Source of the DNA: Symsagittifera roscoffensis
Lineage: Eukaryota > Xenacoelomorpha > Acoela > Convolutidae
Length of the DNA stretch: 64,000 nt
Assembly (NCBI RefSeq): GCF_963678635.1
Contig: NW_026970916.1
Span: 1 to 64,000, forward strand
Reading direction: 5' to 3'
In this document: piece after piece, positions 1 to 10,728 of the stretch
Position numbering within the stretch: position 1 is the first letter of the stretch
Layout: each line of letters starts with the position of its first letter
The notes under the pieces: model-generated
What the model saw: the letters and a program-made list of their open reading frames with translations, nothing else
The model's database searches: none
Told to the model about the DNA's origin: nothing
Position numbers and translations under genes: made by a program

Positions 1-600
1 GATTTTCTATTGAGAGTGGAACAGTATTCTTCGAGATTTTCTGATCTAAAAACTGGAGAAGCCTCTGTTCGTGGTCTATTTCACTCTCAAATGAAAGCAT
101 CAGATTCAAATAGAAGATAAAAAGTTTTAAAAACAGGAGCATGTTTGGATCATAGAAACTCCTGGCTAATAATGTAAGGAAAAAAGCACTGTTTTTTAAT
201 GGCTCAAAAAAATTTTTAAAACATCAAATTAGTTAAAATTTAAGGATTTAATAATGATTTTTGATACTTTATTATTGAGTCGGTTTCATGCTTCATTTCA
301 TGTTTCACTCAAGTTTACCAAGCAAAAACTTATTTGGTAGAAAGTGCTGGCAGATGTTACAAAAAAGACGTATTTTGATATCAACTTCAAAAACAGAATT
401 TTTCCACGGTCATTTAAGCTAACGGAAAGCATCGGCAAGCGAACTCAGATGACTCGGTAATTTGCCGTCTTACTTATACCAAACGTCTGCAGATAAAAGG
501 AAGTTTTGGAGCGCATGAATGGATATTCACTGGACCTGGACAACTCTCAGACTAGCATGCGCCTTGGTGTTGTACATGAGCATCACCGGTTTCTCTGTTT
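1..600. repeat. Diverged repeat, copy 1 (partner near 14.1-14.7 kb)
   Basis: The segment resembles 14110-14720 in the same orientation. Shared blocks include the stretch around ACTGGAGAAGCCTCTG, the stretch around CTGGCAGATGTTACA and a later block around GGAAGTTT..GGAACGCA. Both copies could encode a short related peptide containing TGEAS-RGLFHSQ, but this copy is closed by a stop shortly after. I cannot tell whether it is an old transposon or a duplicated exon. Confidence 0.55.
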
Positions 601-1517
601 CATTCGAAGATAGTCTCCTTTGAAAAAAGTCAGTTTTCTTTAAACAACAATTTGAAAAGTAAACAAGGTAATATTGTGATTATGATAAGGATTTTACTGT
701 AAAAGATAATAAACATAGTTTTGCACTAAATGAGTCAAACACACGGATTTTGTCAAAAACATGGATGTCGAAAACACGTGTCAATGATTAGATTTTAACA
801 AATTCGAAGAAATATTTATTGCACAAATAATTTGATTCTTCAAAACAACAATTGCACAATTAATTCAATTGAACTCTTCTGATATTTATTTCATTATTGT
901 CTCACTCGCGTAACGCAAAGGGAAATTGACTTAAATTGTTTTTTTTTTCACACGCACAAGAGTTTTTTTGGTACAATACTTTCACACGAAAGTATTGTAC
1001 CGAAAGTTTCATACATAGTCGAGTAGGTACATGATCTTGCAGCCTTTTTTAGTCTACCTGCATTGCATTCAGGGAGAGATTTAGTGGAGAAAGACCCCCA
1101 CCCCCTTAGGTATTCCAGCCCCTCACCGCCCAAAGGGTCGTACCTTTGGTACAACCATACGAAATCCATTTTGTGCCAAACGACCCTTAAATTTTTATAA
1201 AAACGTTTCTGGCCCCAATTCAGTTTAACTTTGAGGCGCTCGCGCCAAAAAAAAAGCTTTTTAAGTCAAAGTTTTCAATGAAAGTTTTGACAAAATAGGG
1301 GCAGAAAGTTTTGACAAAATAGGGTTATTATTCTGTTGTAAGAGAATTCGGAAACCAGTGTAGTCGACCTAAGAGAAAGTCATAAGTACTTGTTGAAAAA
1401 GCCACCTTATATTTATCGAAAAAATCTAGATCTCTCACTTACATTTGAACTGCATGGCAAAAAGAACTTCGTGTTTTTGAAAAAAAAACATGCCAAGAAA
1501 TAGATTCTTAGTAGTAG
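601..1517. other. AT-rich non-coding stretch with a perfect hairpin
   Basis: I see no supportable gene. The notable item is a perfect 14 bp inverted repeat, GGTACAATACTTTC / GAAAGTATTGTACC, at 970-1001 with a 4-base loop. A short direct repeat of GTTTTGACAAAATAGGG lies near 1290-1325. Open frames here are short and look accidental. Confidence 0.5.
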
Positions 1518-1830
1518 TTAGAACATAGTTGAAAGATGCCCGAGGGAAAAAAAGCCCGGCCTGAGGGCAGGAAGTGCCCGAGTGCGGCTCTTTTATCCGA
1601 GGCCATCTTCAACTATGTTCCAACTGTTGAAGAGTATGTTTTTGCTCTTTCTGAGGGAACGATGCCAGAAAATTGTGAAAGAGTCGGGAAAACTGTGAAA
1701 GAGCCCGGAAAAGTGCGCGAAACTATGCAAATGATTTCTTTTTTCATTCATGCGTTCTATTATTTCATTTTTCATTCATGCTCTGTCGTGAAAGAACATG
1801 TGTGAAAGAGCAAAAACATACTCTTCTGCT
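1518..1830. repeat. Nested inverted-repeat element
   Basis: Two inverted pairs are visible. AGAACATAGTTGAAAGATG near 1519-1537 pairs with CATCTTCAACTATGTTC near 1603-1619. GAAGAGTATGTTTTTGCTC onward at 1629-1651 pairs perfectly over 23 bp with 1804-1826. The second loop is CATTCATG-rich. This looks like a small foldback repeat, and the open frame through it is not protein-like. Confidence 0.6.
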
Positions 1831-2235
1831 TTTTTTGAAAAAATTGACCAAAAAATTGCTTGTTTTAGCGTGTAAGTGCTGCCCTTTCAAATTTTAAAAA
1901 TACTGGCGCTGACGGTGCCTTCAGAACAACTTTAGGTTCAGTTAGACAATAATGGGCGTCCGCTCTCTGTTGCCGGCCATGCCAATGATTCTGGTATTAG
2001 TTCTTTATTACGTCACCTCGGTTTAGCGTAGATCATGTTTGTATAAAAAGCATTTTTAGCGTTTGGGCCATTTTTTTCTATCACTTATACAAGAACACTT
2101 ATGACTGCTTAGCTTACTTGTTTTGGTATAAATCACGATCATGCAAAACATGTAAAAGTACTTGAAATAAAATACTTATGAGATATACATAGTAGCGAAC
2201 TTAAATCAACTCTATGTTCATCGAGGATTTTTCGG
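1831..2235. other. 3' flank of the receptor gene
   Basis: The stretch is non-coding as far as I can see. It lies just downstream of the receptor stop codon on the minus strand, so it may hold the 3' UTR. Several AT-rich poly(A)-signal-like strings occur on the minus strand, but none can be singled out. Confidence 0.35.
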
Positions 2236-2588
2236 CTAATCAGACAAATCTATTGAAAACCACACGGCAACTGCAGCCATGGAAACCAGGTGTAAAATCA
2301 TAAATAATCGGTCCAGCACTAATGCAAATCTTATTCGAATAAATTGAACGTCGTCGCTGTTTGAGCCGCTTATTTCATTTGCTTTGATTTCTGTGTGAGA
2401 TTCGTTTTCTTGCTCCGTACTTACGGTTCCGATAGACTCCTGGCTCAAATTGGGTTGGGATACCCGATATGTCTCATTGGAGGCCTTGTAAGCCTTGAAG
2501 CCCAGAATCTGAACGAATCTACTCGAAATGACATTTTTTGCAAATCTGTTAGATCCGACAGTTCCTTGGCTGAAGTGTACTTTGACCA
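2236..2588 (-). CDS. Cys-loop ligand-gated ion channel, last exon (TM3-TM4 loop, TM4, stop)
   Basis: This is the final coding exon of the receptor. It begins after a minus-strand acceptor TTTCAG whose phase (2 bases completing a codon) fits the previous exon. It encodes a hydrophilic intracellular loop of about 80 residues with many S, T, E and N. TM4 follows, containing ALVLDRLFMILHLVSMAAVA, and the frame ends in TAG a few residues later. The LDR-F-M motif at the start of TM4 is typical of the pentameric family. The loop is short compared with many nicotinic subunits. Expected location is the plasma membrane of nerve or muscle cells. The family assignment is secure but the ligand is unknown. 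Confidence 0.85.
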
Positions 2589-2626
2589 CTGAAATAAAAA
2601 ATTTGTAATTGTCAGATGACAAATTA

Positions 2627-3253
2627 CAGTGCTGATTCTAATTAACCCGATATAACTCACAAAATTCAAAACTTTGTTGGCTTTTTTCAAATTGGCTCAA
2701 AATTAGACAAAAAGTTAACAGTACAAAAGTTGCTCAAAATTTCATCAAAATTAATATAGTGCATTTTTTTTCCAAAAAAATTTTTTTTTGCAAAAAAGCT
2801 AAAATTTATCCTTTCACCCAGCTCGACAAAGTTCTAGAAGGGTAAAATCTCCAAAAATCTTCATAAGAGAATATATTTTTGGTTAATAGCCGAACTTGGC
2901 CATTTTTACAATATAAAAATCAATGTTTTTGCCGCTTAAAAACAAATTTCAAATGTTTTGCGGATACTTTTGAAATTTTAGCCTTTCTAAAATCTAAATT
3001 TTGTCGAGTTGTGTAAGAAAAAGGTTTTATAGATATAAATTTATCATCAATTCATTCGGCAAATTCAGTGTATTTTTTGATTAACTAAAAAAAACCAAAA
3101 CTTTGGCTGCAAATTTCAAAAAAATGCACCAAGTTTATTCTGGTGAAAATTTTTTTCTTTCTTCACTTTTGTCTAAACTTACTCCAATTTGAGAAAAAAG
3201 CCTTTGAAATTTCAAAACTTGCTTTTTTGGCCGGATTATTTAAATCAGCACTG
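2627..3253. mobile_element. Tc1/mariner-type foldback MITE in a receptor intron
   Basis: The left end CAGTGCTGATT follows TA, and the right end ...AAATCAGCACTG is its inverse. Sub-terminal sequence (AAATTGGCTCAAAATTAGAC on the left, GTCTAAACTTACTCCAATTTG on the right) continues the inverted arms. It is the same family as the 27785-28514 element. The right flank reads TG rather than TA, so one target-site copy has mutated. It has no coding capacity and needs a Tc1-like transposase in trans. It lies in the intron between the last two receptor exons. Confidence 0.8.
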
Positions 3254-3507
3254 TGTTTGCTTTTCCGATAAAAGTTTCAGTCCGATTTATGATCATTTTC
3301 TTAAATCAATCAACGATTATCCCATATGTTGGAGTTAAATCGCCCAAAATGTCTCAACCGCTTGCACTTGAAAAGCAAATAAATGGCGAATGTGATTTTA
3401 AATAATGTAAAGGGATACGTTAAACTAAATTTTCAACTCCTCTTACTTAGAACAATCGAATAACTTTTTTTGGATAGCTTACAGATCGTTTTAAACATTA
3501 CTCTTAC

Positions 3508-3808
3508 CTATGATGGAACAAACACATATGAAGCTCATCTGCAGAGTCGAGATAGCGCTGAAATACACCAACACAGGCAGGCGCAGAGAGCTCCGTGGAA
3601 AGACTGTCAGCATTGTGCCCGTGTTCACCACCTGAGCGAGGAGCAAAGTAGTCGCGAAACTCACTTTTTCCCCAGACTCCGCGGGCAGAATGAAGGCGAG
3701 AGCAGTCATGAGAAACAGGAGTACGTTCGGGTAAATCAGGAACACGGTGTAGAAAAAAGCCCTCCTTCGAATCGTAACTTCAATCGAAATAATATCCTCC
3801 CCCACTGT
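3508..3808 (-). CDS. Cys-loop ligand-gated ion channel, exon with pre-TM1, TM1, TM2 and TM3
   Basis: The exon follows the acceptor ATTTAG in phase 0 and ends at the donor G|GTAAGA. It starts with the end of the binding domain (TVGEDIISIEVTIRRRAFFY), and the RRR-FFY junction marks the start of TM1. TM1 has the family proline (LIYPNV). The ESGEKVS motif precedes TM2 (TTLLLAQVVNTGTMLTV), and TM3 is LPVLVYFSAISTLQMSFIC. A glutamate before the TM2 lysine, and absence of the PAR motif of anion channels, suggest a cation-selective pore; that is inference from family rules. There is no vicinal cysteine pair before TM1, so it is not an alpha-type nicotinic subunit. Confidence 0.88.
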
Positions 3809-3995
3809 CTAAATATTTATCAAGAATATTTCTGAACTTCTGAACTTTTGATCGCCTATCAAGTTTTTCCTCTGGAAAATAAGTGAGGCTATTTGAAAAA
3901 AAAACCGAGAACACTTGCGTCTTTACCCTGGTACAAGAAGTGTTGTTGAGGTGTTCAAAAGAGTTTTGCAATATTTTTCGCTGACTTATTTCCAT

Positions 3996-4210
3996 TGAGA
4001 AAGTACGGTTCGATACGTTAAATTAATCCAGTAAGTTAAGTAACCGTAAATTAGAAAGTTAGTCGGAGACAATGAATAGGCGGTCAACCAAAGGTGACAG
4101 ACAACTCCGAAGGTTAAATACTAGTTAGCGCTAGACAGATAGATAAATTGCATAACAACAACTAGAATGAATCTGGACTCGAAAGATGAACTAATTTAGA
4201 TACTATGACA
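3996..4210 (-). repeat. 3' LTR of the gypsy element
   Basis: The 215 bp repeat is nearly identical to 9708-9922, with only a handful of substitutions visible (for example ATAGGCGG against ATTGGCGG). On the minus strand it begins TGTCATAGTATC and ends TTTCTCA. High LTR identity beside a broken coding region suggests a fairly recent insertion, or gene conversion between the LTRs. Confidence 0.92.
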
Positions 4211-4221
4211 TTCCCCTTCTT
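4211..4221 (-). promoter_or_regulatory. Polypurine tract of the gypsy element
   Basis: On the minus strand AAGAAGGGGAA directly precedes the 3' LTR. That is the position and composition expected of the primer for plus-strand DNA synthesis. Confidence 0.85.
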
Positions 4222-4529
4222 GTAAGAAGTGATGACTTAATTTAAGTACTCAATGAAATTTTGTAGTATGAATGAAATAAAGTTAACGACGAGTTTAACT
4301 AGAGTTTTTGTAACTAACTGCAACCACATTGAAAACTTAAACGGTTGAGTTTTTGCCGCTTCACGGCATGCCCTCTCACTGGACGTTAGAATGTTTTAAG
4401 TTCTGTTTCTCATGCTCTTTATTTTGTTCCTGGCTTTTCTGCTTTTTGAATGTTGTGAATCATGACTGCCCCCATGTTGGTCACTACTGTGCGCTTTCTG
4501 CCCGACCGTCTTGAGCTGGTCTTGTCCAA

Positions 4530-5387
4530 TCAGCTCGTCGAATCTTGACTTGAATATGAAACAAGTCGTTGTTTCCTGCCCCGCTTTTTCCCTCCAGTTT
4601 CTGGATTTTGTTCTAATTCGCGCTCTGTCTCCTGTGCCGTATTTCCCCTGGTGTTTTCTTTCCTCCGGTTGATCTCGATTTCCGTTTCTCGTGCCATTGT
4701 ATACTCCGTCGCCGTCTCGTAATCGCTCGGTCGAATTTTTATCGTTTCTGTCGGTACTTGATCTTGTCCCCCACTAGACGTTTCTTGTCTCTCCCCTTCA
4801 ACATCCGCTCCCAGGTTTCCCTCAACTGTCGTTTCGACAGCTTGCCTTGTCGTTGCCAGCGGTAAATAGTCCTCCTCGTCCGATTCCGAATCCTCCGCAT
4901 TGTTCCTGATTTGGAATGTAGAACGTTTTCCCACAGTGCCTTGGTAGGTTCCCGTGGTGCCTTTTGAGCTGCTCGGTTGATTTGCCAATAACTTTCGTTT
5001 AAGATCCCACGGCGTTGGTGGTGCAGCAATTTGGCCCGGCGCCCTCTTCTTCTGAATAGTTGTCCGTTTAAGTGCCACTCCCGATTTTCTAAGCACAGCA
5101 CCATTACTCATTTTAATAGTATGCTCACTCTGATTTATTATGTTCGATTTCAATGGCTTATACCTATTCAGATTTCGCTCTCCCATCCTCTGCATTACTA
5201 CCACTGGACGTATTGAGGCTGGTTCATCCGAGGCCCGATCAATCCCAGGTTCATTGTCTTGATTAGTAACCCGGTCATCAGCCAGTCTCATTGGGTGGCG
5301 CCTGTTGTTCATATTCCGTATCAGATCGGACTCTACAGTTCGTGTCCATCGGTTCTGGCATCGATTGAGTGGTTGGGTCTCGTTCAT
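4530..5387 (-). pseudogene. pol: Gypsy pol: C-terminal tail after integrase
   Basis: This is an open frame of about 285 codons at the 3' end of the element's coding region. It is hydrophilic, rich in R, E, T and Q, with basic runs (RKQRLVSYSSQD near the end). Its first part repeats the upstream reading in a shifted frame (MNNRRHPMRLADD), so one or more frameshifts separate it from the integrase core. The position fits the variable tail that follows the integrase core in gypsy elements. I recognise no separate domain, and there is no env-like hydrophobic segment. Confidence 0.6.
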
Positions 5388-6323
5388 CTAAACAGGCAAA
5401 TTTTGAGCGTATTATATTTTCCCAGTATAGATTCCTTAATGATGGCTTTTTGGTCAAGTTCCTGAGGACCGTGTTAGCTTCCTCACCGATGATCGTTATT
5501 TGGAGAAGTAAGCATTTCAATTCCTTCTTTATGACAGAAGGCTCGAACCTCCTTAGACATAAAGTTCGTTCGTTGGTCAACTCGGATCTGTCGCGGAACT
5601 CCGTGGGCTATGATGTATGCTTTTAAAAATTTTACGATTTTTTCCGACCGATTTTAATTACACACCATAGCCGATGGCCAACAAAAAAATCTATCCACGG
5701 CCACCAGGACATACTTTTTGGATTCCTTTAAATAATTAATTGGCCCCCAAAAGTCCAATTGCACCAATTCATTCGGTTTTTTGGGCTCAGGTATTTTCCC
5801 TACATCCCCTTTCGAACACATGTTTTTAAAGTTCTTACCAACAATTTCCTGCAATTTTCGCTAAGCTGCAGAACATGTACGGGTAACAGATGTCTTCGGC
5901 CGCGTCGTACATATTCGATTTCCCATGGTGATAATAGTGCAATCTATTGTTCACCGCCGCTTGCAAGGTGTTTGGAATGACCAGTCTCTCGTCCATCCAT
6001 AAGCATTCATCTTTCATATGAAAATCCTGAGTATACTGGGCATAGTATTTACTCATAGCTGCAATTTTTGTTTGTAAATGTGGGTTGCACTTAATCATTT
6101 CAATGATTGCTTGAAGTTGGGGATCTGAACTATACTGCAGTTCCATAAATAGAAGATTAAACAGTTCGGGAAGGGCGATTTGTTTACTAGCGCCTTTACA
6201 ATTTCTCGGAATAACCGACATAACGCGATTAACCGGTGGATAATTTTTGCCGGGATAAACCGAAGGAATGGAAATAATGGTGTTACTCTTAGTGCTCCGG
6301 ACTTCTGTGATGACTGCTTGCAT
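5388..6323 (-). pseudogene. pol: Gypsy pol: integrase remnant
   Basis: The zinc-binding region is represented around 5835-5960 (NRLHYYHHGKSNMYDAAEDI), but the CxxC half is damaged. The core starts with the first catalytic aspartate in LVQLDFWGPINYLKESKKYV (near 5740). The second lies in VPRQIRVDQRTNFMSKEVR (near 5580-5600) in another frame. The third acidic residue falls in a stop-containing stretch and cannot be recognised. Integrase would insert element cDNA into nuclear DNA. At least two frameshifts inside this span mean it is not functional. Confidence 0.75.
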
Positions 6324-6340
6324 ATCCTGGTCGATCTCCT

Positions 6341-7416
6341 CTATTTCATCGCTACTACTAATGCTGGGGTGCGTTCCAATAATTTTCTGATCTTCCGTTC
6401 CATAATTAAATTAGATTTTGAGTGTTGAATTATTGTACTTGAATTTGAGTAACCGAAATCTGTCTCAATAATAGTCCCATTTAAATTCCCACTAGACTTA
6501 AATGACCAGCCGGAAATGCAATTCGTTGCTCTGTGATTAGTCCAACTTCCACCGTATGATCGTTCGCCCTCTACCGGCTGTTTGTTATTCGATATATTAC
6601 AAACTAGTTTACTATTATTGGCCTTTGGAGACTCGAGTCTACGTTTGGAGAAAACTACCTTTTCAAATCCGAGGACGGATCTAATTTGACTAATTTTCGC
6701 CACCGTAAACATACTATCATATGTGCTGACCGGTTTAGCGTCTGAACTTGGGTGCCTCGATAGATAATCTGCGAAACCAAGTATTGCTCCGGGTTTGTGC
6801 TCTACTTGAAAATCGAACAGTATAAGACGATCTAACCATCTGGTTAATCTACTAAACATCGTCCTGTTCTTTTTGTTGTTCCCATTTAGCAACGATACAA
6901 GAGCTTTAAGGTCCGTAACGATTAAAAATTTCCTCCATAACACATAGTTTCGGAAATACTCCGCCCCCACACAACTGCAAGCATCTCTAATTTGTTCTTA
7001 GAGTACTTTTTCTCTGCCTCGTTTAAATACCGGGATGCAAAAGATATTGGCCTCCAGACGTCGGAACTTAGTTGTTCAAGAACTGCACCGAGCCCGTTAT
7101 GACTAGCGTCACAGACAATTCTTGTGTAACGGTGTATATCAAAATGCCGAAGTTCCACTATATTAGCCACCTGCTTTTTTAGATTCTCGAAAGATATTTG
7201 ACCCTCACTAATCCAAATAAATTCGTTTTTTCTGCTTAAAAAAGGGCGTAACGAAGCTGACGATTCTGCGAGAGCTGGGAGGTATTTTTGTAGGCTATGA
7301 ATGGAGCCAATAAAAGATATTTGCTGCGACACCGTTTTAGGTGCTTTTAACGGTTCGATTGGTTTCGTTTTTCGGATAAGAGCCGTAATTCCGGTGCATG
7401 TTATTTTATGTCCCAA
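6341..7416 (-). pseudogene. pol: Gypsy pol: end of RT and RNase H remnant
   Basis: Two overlapping frames cover the connection and RNase H domains. The first has PLKAPKTVSQQISFIGSIHS, an RT thumb-like stretch. It is followed by the RNase H core IVCDASHNGLGAVLEQLSSD with the first catalytic Asp, and NKLEMLAVVW with the catalytic Glu. After a frameshift near 6950 the frame resumes with FLIVTDLKALVSLLNG, which holds the third catalytic Asp, then LILFDFQVEHKPGAILGFAD ending in LSRHP, the usual end of gypsy RNase H. The activity would degrade the RNA of RNA:DNA hybrids. Confidence 0.82.
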
Positions 7417-7900
7417 CCATTCACATTTTTTCCGTGCGAATTGAGTTTAGTAAGGTTAAATGACATGTTTTTTCGATTTAGCTTCCGCAAATATTTCTCG
7501 ACCGCCGAGATGTGCTCAATTTCAGTGCATTTGGTGACAACCAAGATGTCATCAATGAATGCGTATGCCTGTGGAAATTCCGAGAGGATTGTATCCATTT
7601 TTCTTTGGAATTCCGCTGGTATGGTTGTGAGGCCGTAGAACCCCGTTCAAAAACGATAAGTGCCCGTTGATTTTCCTCCCACTAGCGAAAAGTTGCATTG
7701 GACGCTTGTTTTTGGACTAAGTTTGACCGTACGCATACGTAAGGTCCATTGTAGAAAAGTATACATCCCCTGGTTTTCGTTCACTTATCGTTTGTCCAAC
7801 AGTATCCATGAGCTCTTCAATATTGGGCATTTGATATTTATTCTTGTGGTCTTGTTTGTTCAGCTCCCTGGATTAGAGCGCTAGTTTTACTGATCCATCT
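7401..7900 (-). pseudogene. pol: Gypsy pol: reverse transcriptase palm remnant
   Basis: Fragments in different frames give PNIEELMDTVGQTISERKPG and VYFSTMDLTYAYGQT (palm aspartate region, near 7720-7830). YAFIDDILVVTKCTEIEHI (near 7520-7570) carries the catalytic DD of the YxDD box, here FIDD. The two are separated by a frameshift near 7640. The domain lies between protease and RNase H as in all gypsy elements. The DD pair survives, but the enzyme cannot be made as one chain. Confidence 0.82.
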
Positions 7901-7913
7901 TTTTTCACTGTTA

Positions 7914-8597
7914 TTACAATCGTAGAGACAAAGTACTTATCCGAACATTCTTCCAGGTTTTCGATGTGCCCTTGCTGCAAAAAAGTTTAGTAATTTCCTT
8001 ATCAACCTTATCTTGCAATGTGATCGGCACTCTCCGTCCTTTTTGTTGAATCGGCGTTAGCGTTTCAAAAAATTCCGCGTGTACCTTATAATTCTTAATT
8101 TTTCCGACACTATGAAAAAGATTGTTAAATTGCTTACTGAAATACGTCTGCCAGGGATCTAATGAGTCCTCCTCTCCTTCTGCTTCGTCCCCCGGTTGTT
8201 CTCCCTGGCCCGACAATACCTTCTCCTCTGGGGTTTTTTGCACTATCTGCAATAACAGGTTTGGCATTAGATCTCTCCCAATAATTGACGGTCTGTTTCT
8301 TTCTAATACTTTGACATTCGCATTAGTAAACCATCCGTTCGTCTCCAATGATACGATCATCGTTCCTAACAGCCGTAAAGGATTGTGTCCGTAATCCCTG
8401 AACTCGCCGTCCGCCGGTGCTGGCGCCTTCACATTTACGCGTGCGGCGCCCAACGTCCGTTTCAGCTCTCCAACTGTGAAAATTGAAATCGGTGATCCGC
8501 TATCTATCCAGACGTTTGTTTTCCTACCATTTATTTTAATTGGTGGTCGAGCGCCAGCCACTTTCAATTCAGTTTCCCTCCGAGATTTGATAGCCAT
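7914..8597 (-). pseudogene. pol: Gypsy pol: retropepsin-like protease and RT leader
   Basis: The frame of about 227 codons has the aspartic protease active-site motif NVWIDSGSPISIFT (DSG in place of the commoner DTG) near residue 30. A second hydrophobic block, RPSIIGRDLMPNLL, lies about 80 residues later and fits the IIGRD element of retropepsins. The rest, with FFETLTPIQQKGRRVPI, matches the region just before the RT palm. Its start overlaps the zinc-knuckle frame, as expected for a gag-pol frameshift layout. Confidence 0.8.
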
Positions 8598-8602
8598 TAC
8601 AA

Positions 8603-9688
8603 CTATACTCTCCTGAGCTGTCCAAATCCCACGATCGTTGCCTCTTTTCCGGTGTGTTAACCCAACCGACTGAATTCTCGTATTGCGAATAGGTATCCTC
8701 AGCGTGGCCTATCTCACTAGCATTCACATCCTCTTGATTTTGAATTAATCCCACCGCCGGTCTTCCCCGATTAGTCCGCTTTTCCCGACAAGTTCTCTCG
8801 TAATGTCCCGTCTTCCGGCAGAAATTGCAAGTCGCATTCTTGGCTGGACATCTAGTGAGATGTTCTTGAGTAAAATTGGGTTGATCACAATTATAGCACC
8901 TTTTAGATGTTGCCCCTCTCATATCTGCTCGCCCTCGGAACGATCCACGGCCACGCTGTCTATTGTTTCGGTATCCTCCTCGGATTTTCCCCACCGGTTC
9001 TGTCTTAATTTGAAACGCTGCAGTTCCACCGGTGGTGCCGCTGGTTGTTGCTCCCCCGGTTGCCGATCCTTATGATTTTGCATACTTATATCCACGTTCG
9101 CATGACAACTCAATACGGTATACCTCCTCTGGTGTTTTTGTCGAACGGCATAGCTCGTTCTGGGCCTCTCTGTTATTCATGTTCACAATAGATCCCGCAA
9201 AATTCTGGCTTCCAACGTTCCAAAATTGCATCGGGCGGCCAGTCCGCTTAACGCTAAGTGGAACTGTTCCAAAGATTCTCCAATGTGTTGTTTCCGTGCC
9301 AATAGTTGGAAGGTTTCATAGGTTTCATTCCGTTCTTTCTTAAACTCCGTGTCTATAGCAATCTAATACCCTAGAATACCGGGTTGTAGATAAATCCAGA
9401 TGTGGCCTCCCCTTATGCAATTCATCCTGTCCTTTCTCCCTCAGACACAAGTACAAGTTGGAGATTTTGCTCCGACGTCATTCGATCTTTCCCGTCTACT
9501 TCCTCCGGTAGTGCCGTACCCTGCGCTGCTGTTAACGTACTGGCATAGTAAAAGTTCCTCGGGTTGATACTGTGTTTAGCCACTATACCCCATTGAAACC
9601 GGTTAAACCAAAACTCCCATAGCATTGGTGGCTCTGCGAACGTTGAGGGCCAAAATGATGTAATCACCAGTGGGTTTTCCCCCCACAT
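8603..9688 (-). pseudogene. gag: Gypsy gag with two zinc knuckles, broken
   Basis: The start at 9688 is the first ATG after the primer-binding site. The first frame (MWGENPLVITSFWPS..) runs to 9422 and is rich in W and F, like some gag N-termini. After several frameshifts the coding signal resumes at about 9000 with RGGYRNNRQRGRGSFRG, then two zinc knuckles: CYNC-x8-HLTRC (a long-spaced variant) and CNFCRKTGHYERTC (classical CCHC). These bind genomic RNA during particle assembly. Confidence 0.78.
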
Positions 9689-9690
9689 TG

Positions 9691-9707
9691 GCCTGTTGGC
9701 TGCGCCA
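9691..9707 (-). promoter_or_regulatory. Primer-binding site of the gypsy element
   Basis: On the minus strand TGGCGCAGCCAACAGGC follows the 5' LTR directly. The leading TGG matches the complement of a tRNA CCA end, so a host tRNA probably primes minus-strand synthesis. I could not decide which tRNA. Confidence 0.75.
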
Positions 9708-9922
9708 TGAGAAAGTACGGTTCGATACGTTAAATTAATCCAGTAAGTTAAGTAACCGTAAATTAGAAAGTTAGTCGGAGACAATGAATTGGCGGTCAAC
9801 CAGAGGTGACAGACAACTCCGAAGTTTAAATACTAGTTAGCGCCAGACAGATAGATAAAATAAATAACAACAACTAGAATGAAACTGGACTCGAAAAATG
9901 AACTAATTTAGATACTATGACA
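9708..9922 (-). repeat. 5' LTR of the gypsy element
   Basis: The repeat is 215 bp long and the partner of 3996-4210. On the minus strand it runs from TGTCATAG to TTTCTCA and is followed directly by the primer-binding site. Confidence 0.92.
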
Positions 9923-10724
9923 CTATTTAAAATCGCTCCCTGGGAAATTCCTAGACCCGCGAAACTCATTGTCACAGTATCCTTAGCAGGATCAAGGCGA
10001 TTTATCCATCGTGCGGATTTATAAAAAAACTTTGTCAAATGTATAAATAGGCCATGTGCAAACCTGCCGATGAAATTTCAGCTCCATGGTCTTTGCTGTT
10101 ACCGTGAAATCTTGAATCTTGAACAAAATTTTTAAGACCCCAGACTTTAATTCGAAAACTGCTAAACTGAAGCTTGATTTTGTTTCATTTTGTATTGAAA
10201 TCAGGATACAATTGTTATCTAAATTAGACCGAGCATGCCAAGTGCATTTGGGTTCAGAAACGTTCTTTGATCAATTCACCGCAGGGAGAGTTAAGTCGTT
10301 TATCCGCATCAACGTGGACCGCTAGGTGTGGGGTAATTCGAGGCATAAGCATTAAAACTTTTTGGGAATATTCTAGAACAGATCAATTAATAAGATGGAA
10401 GAAATGGAAAAAACTATTGTGACTCGTTCCCACCCCCTCCGCTACATACCCACACTTCAACCCTTCTCCCCGCAACAACCCCAATGCTTCCCCCCACTAT
10501 GCCCCCGTTCCCCTTTTTACAACTCCCCCACCCGCGTTTACCCCGACCCCCACCAAACATTTTCGCCAAACACCCCCACGCCCAAGTTCAACGCCAACCA
10601 GAATAGATAATTTTGAGGTAGCAGCTGAACGCGTGGACGTGGGGTAAGTTGTGGTGGCTGTGTTTAATAGATCCCCGTAAAAAGCTGAACATCTCGTCGG
10701 TCCTTTCCCTTGTGATTGTTCATT
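9923..10724. other. Intronic stretch, no supported gene; C-rich tract
   Basis: The stretch lies in the receptor intron beside the gypsy 5' LTR. A short minus-strand reading at 9925-10015 (DPAKDTVTMSFAGLGIS) looks protein-like but is isolated. Positions 10425-10600 are strongly pyrimidine-rich with C runs, which creates a proline-rich open frame of no significance. Confidence 0.45.
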
Positions 10725-10728
10725 TTAA

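Larger units (their letters stand above)
3996..9922 (-). mobile_element. Ty3/gypsy-like LTR retrotransposon, complete but decayed
   Basis: Two 215 bp direct repeats (3996-4210 and 9708-9922) begin TG and end CA and bracket gag and pol remnants on the minus strand. A primer-binding site and a polypurine tract abut the LTRs at the expected ends. Flanking tetramers are CCAT on the left and CTAT on the right, a possible 4 bp target duplication with one change. Protein order is zinc-knuckle Gag, protease, RT, RNase H, integrase, which is the gypsy order. Many frameshifts and stops show it is dead. It lies inside an intron of the receptor gene, in the same orientation. Confidence 0.92.

Noticed and set aside
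948-1169. Minus-strand ORF over the 970-1001 hairpin
   Set aside because: Short, with no family resemblance, and it crosses a perfect palindrome.
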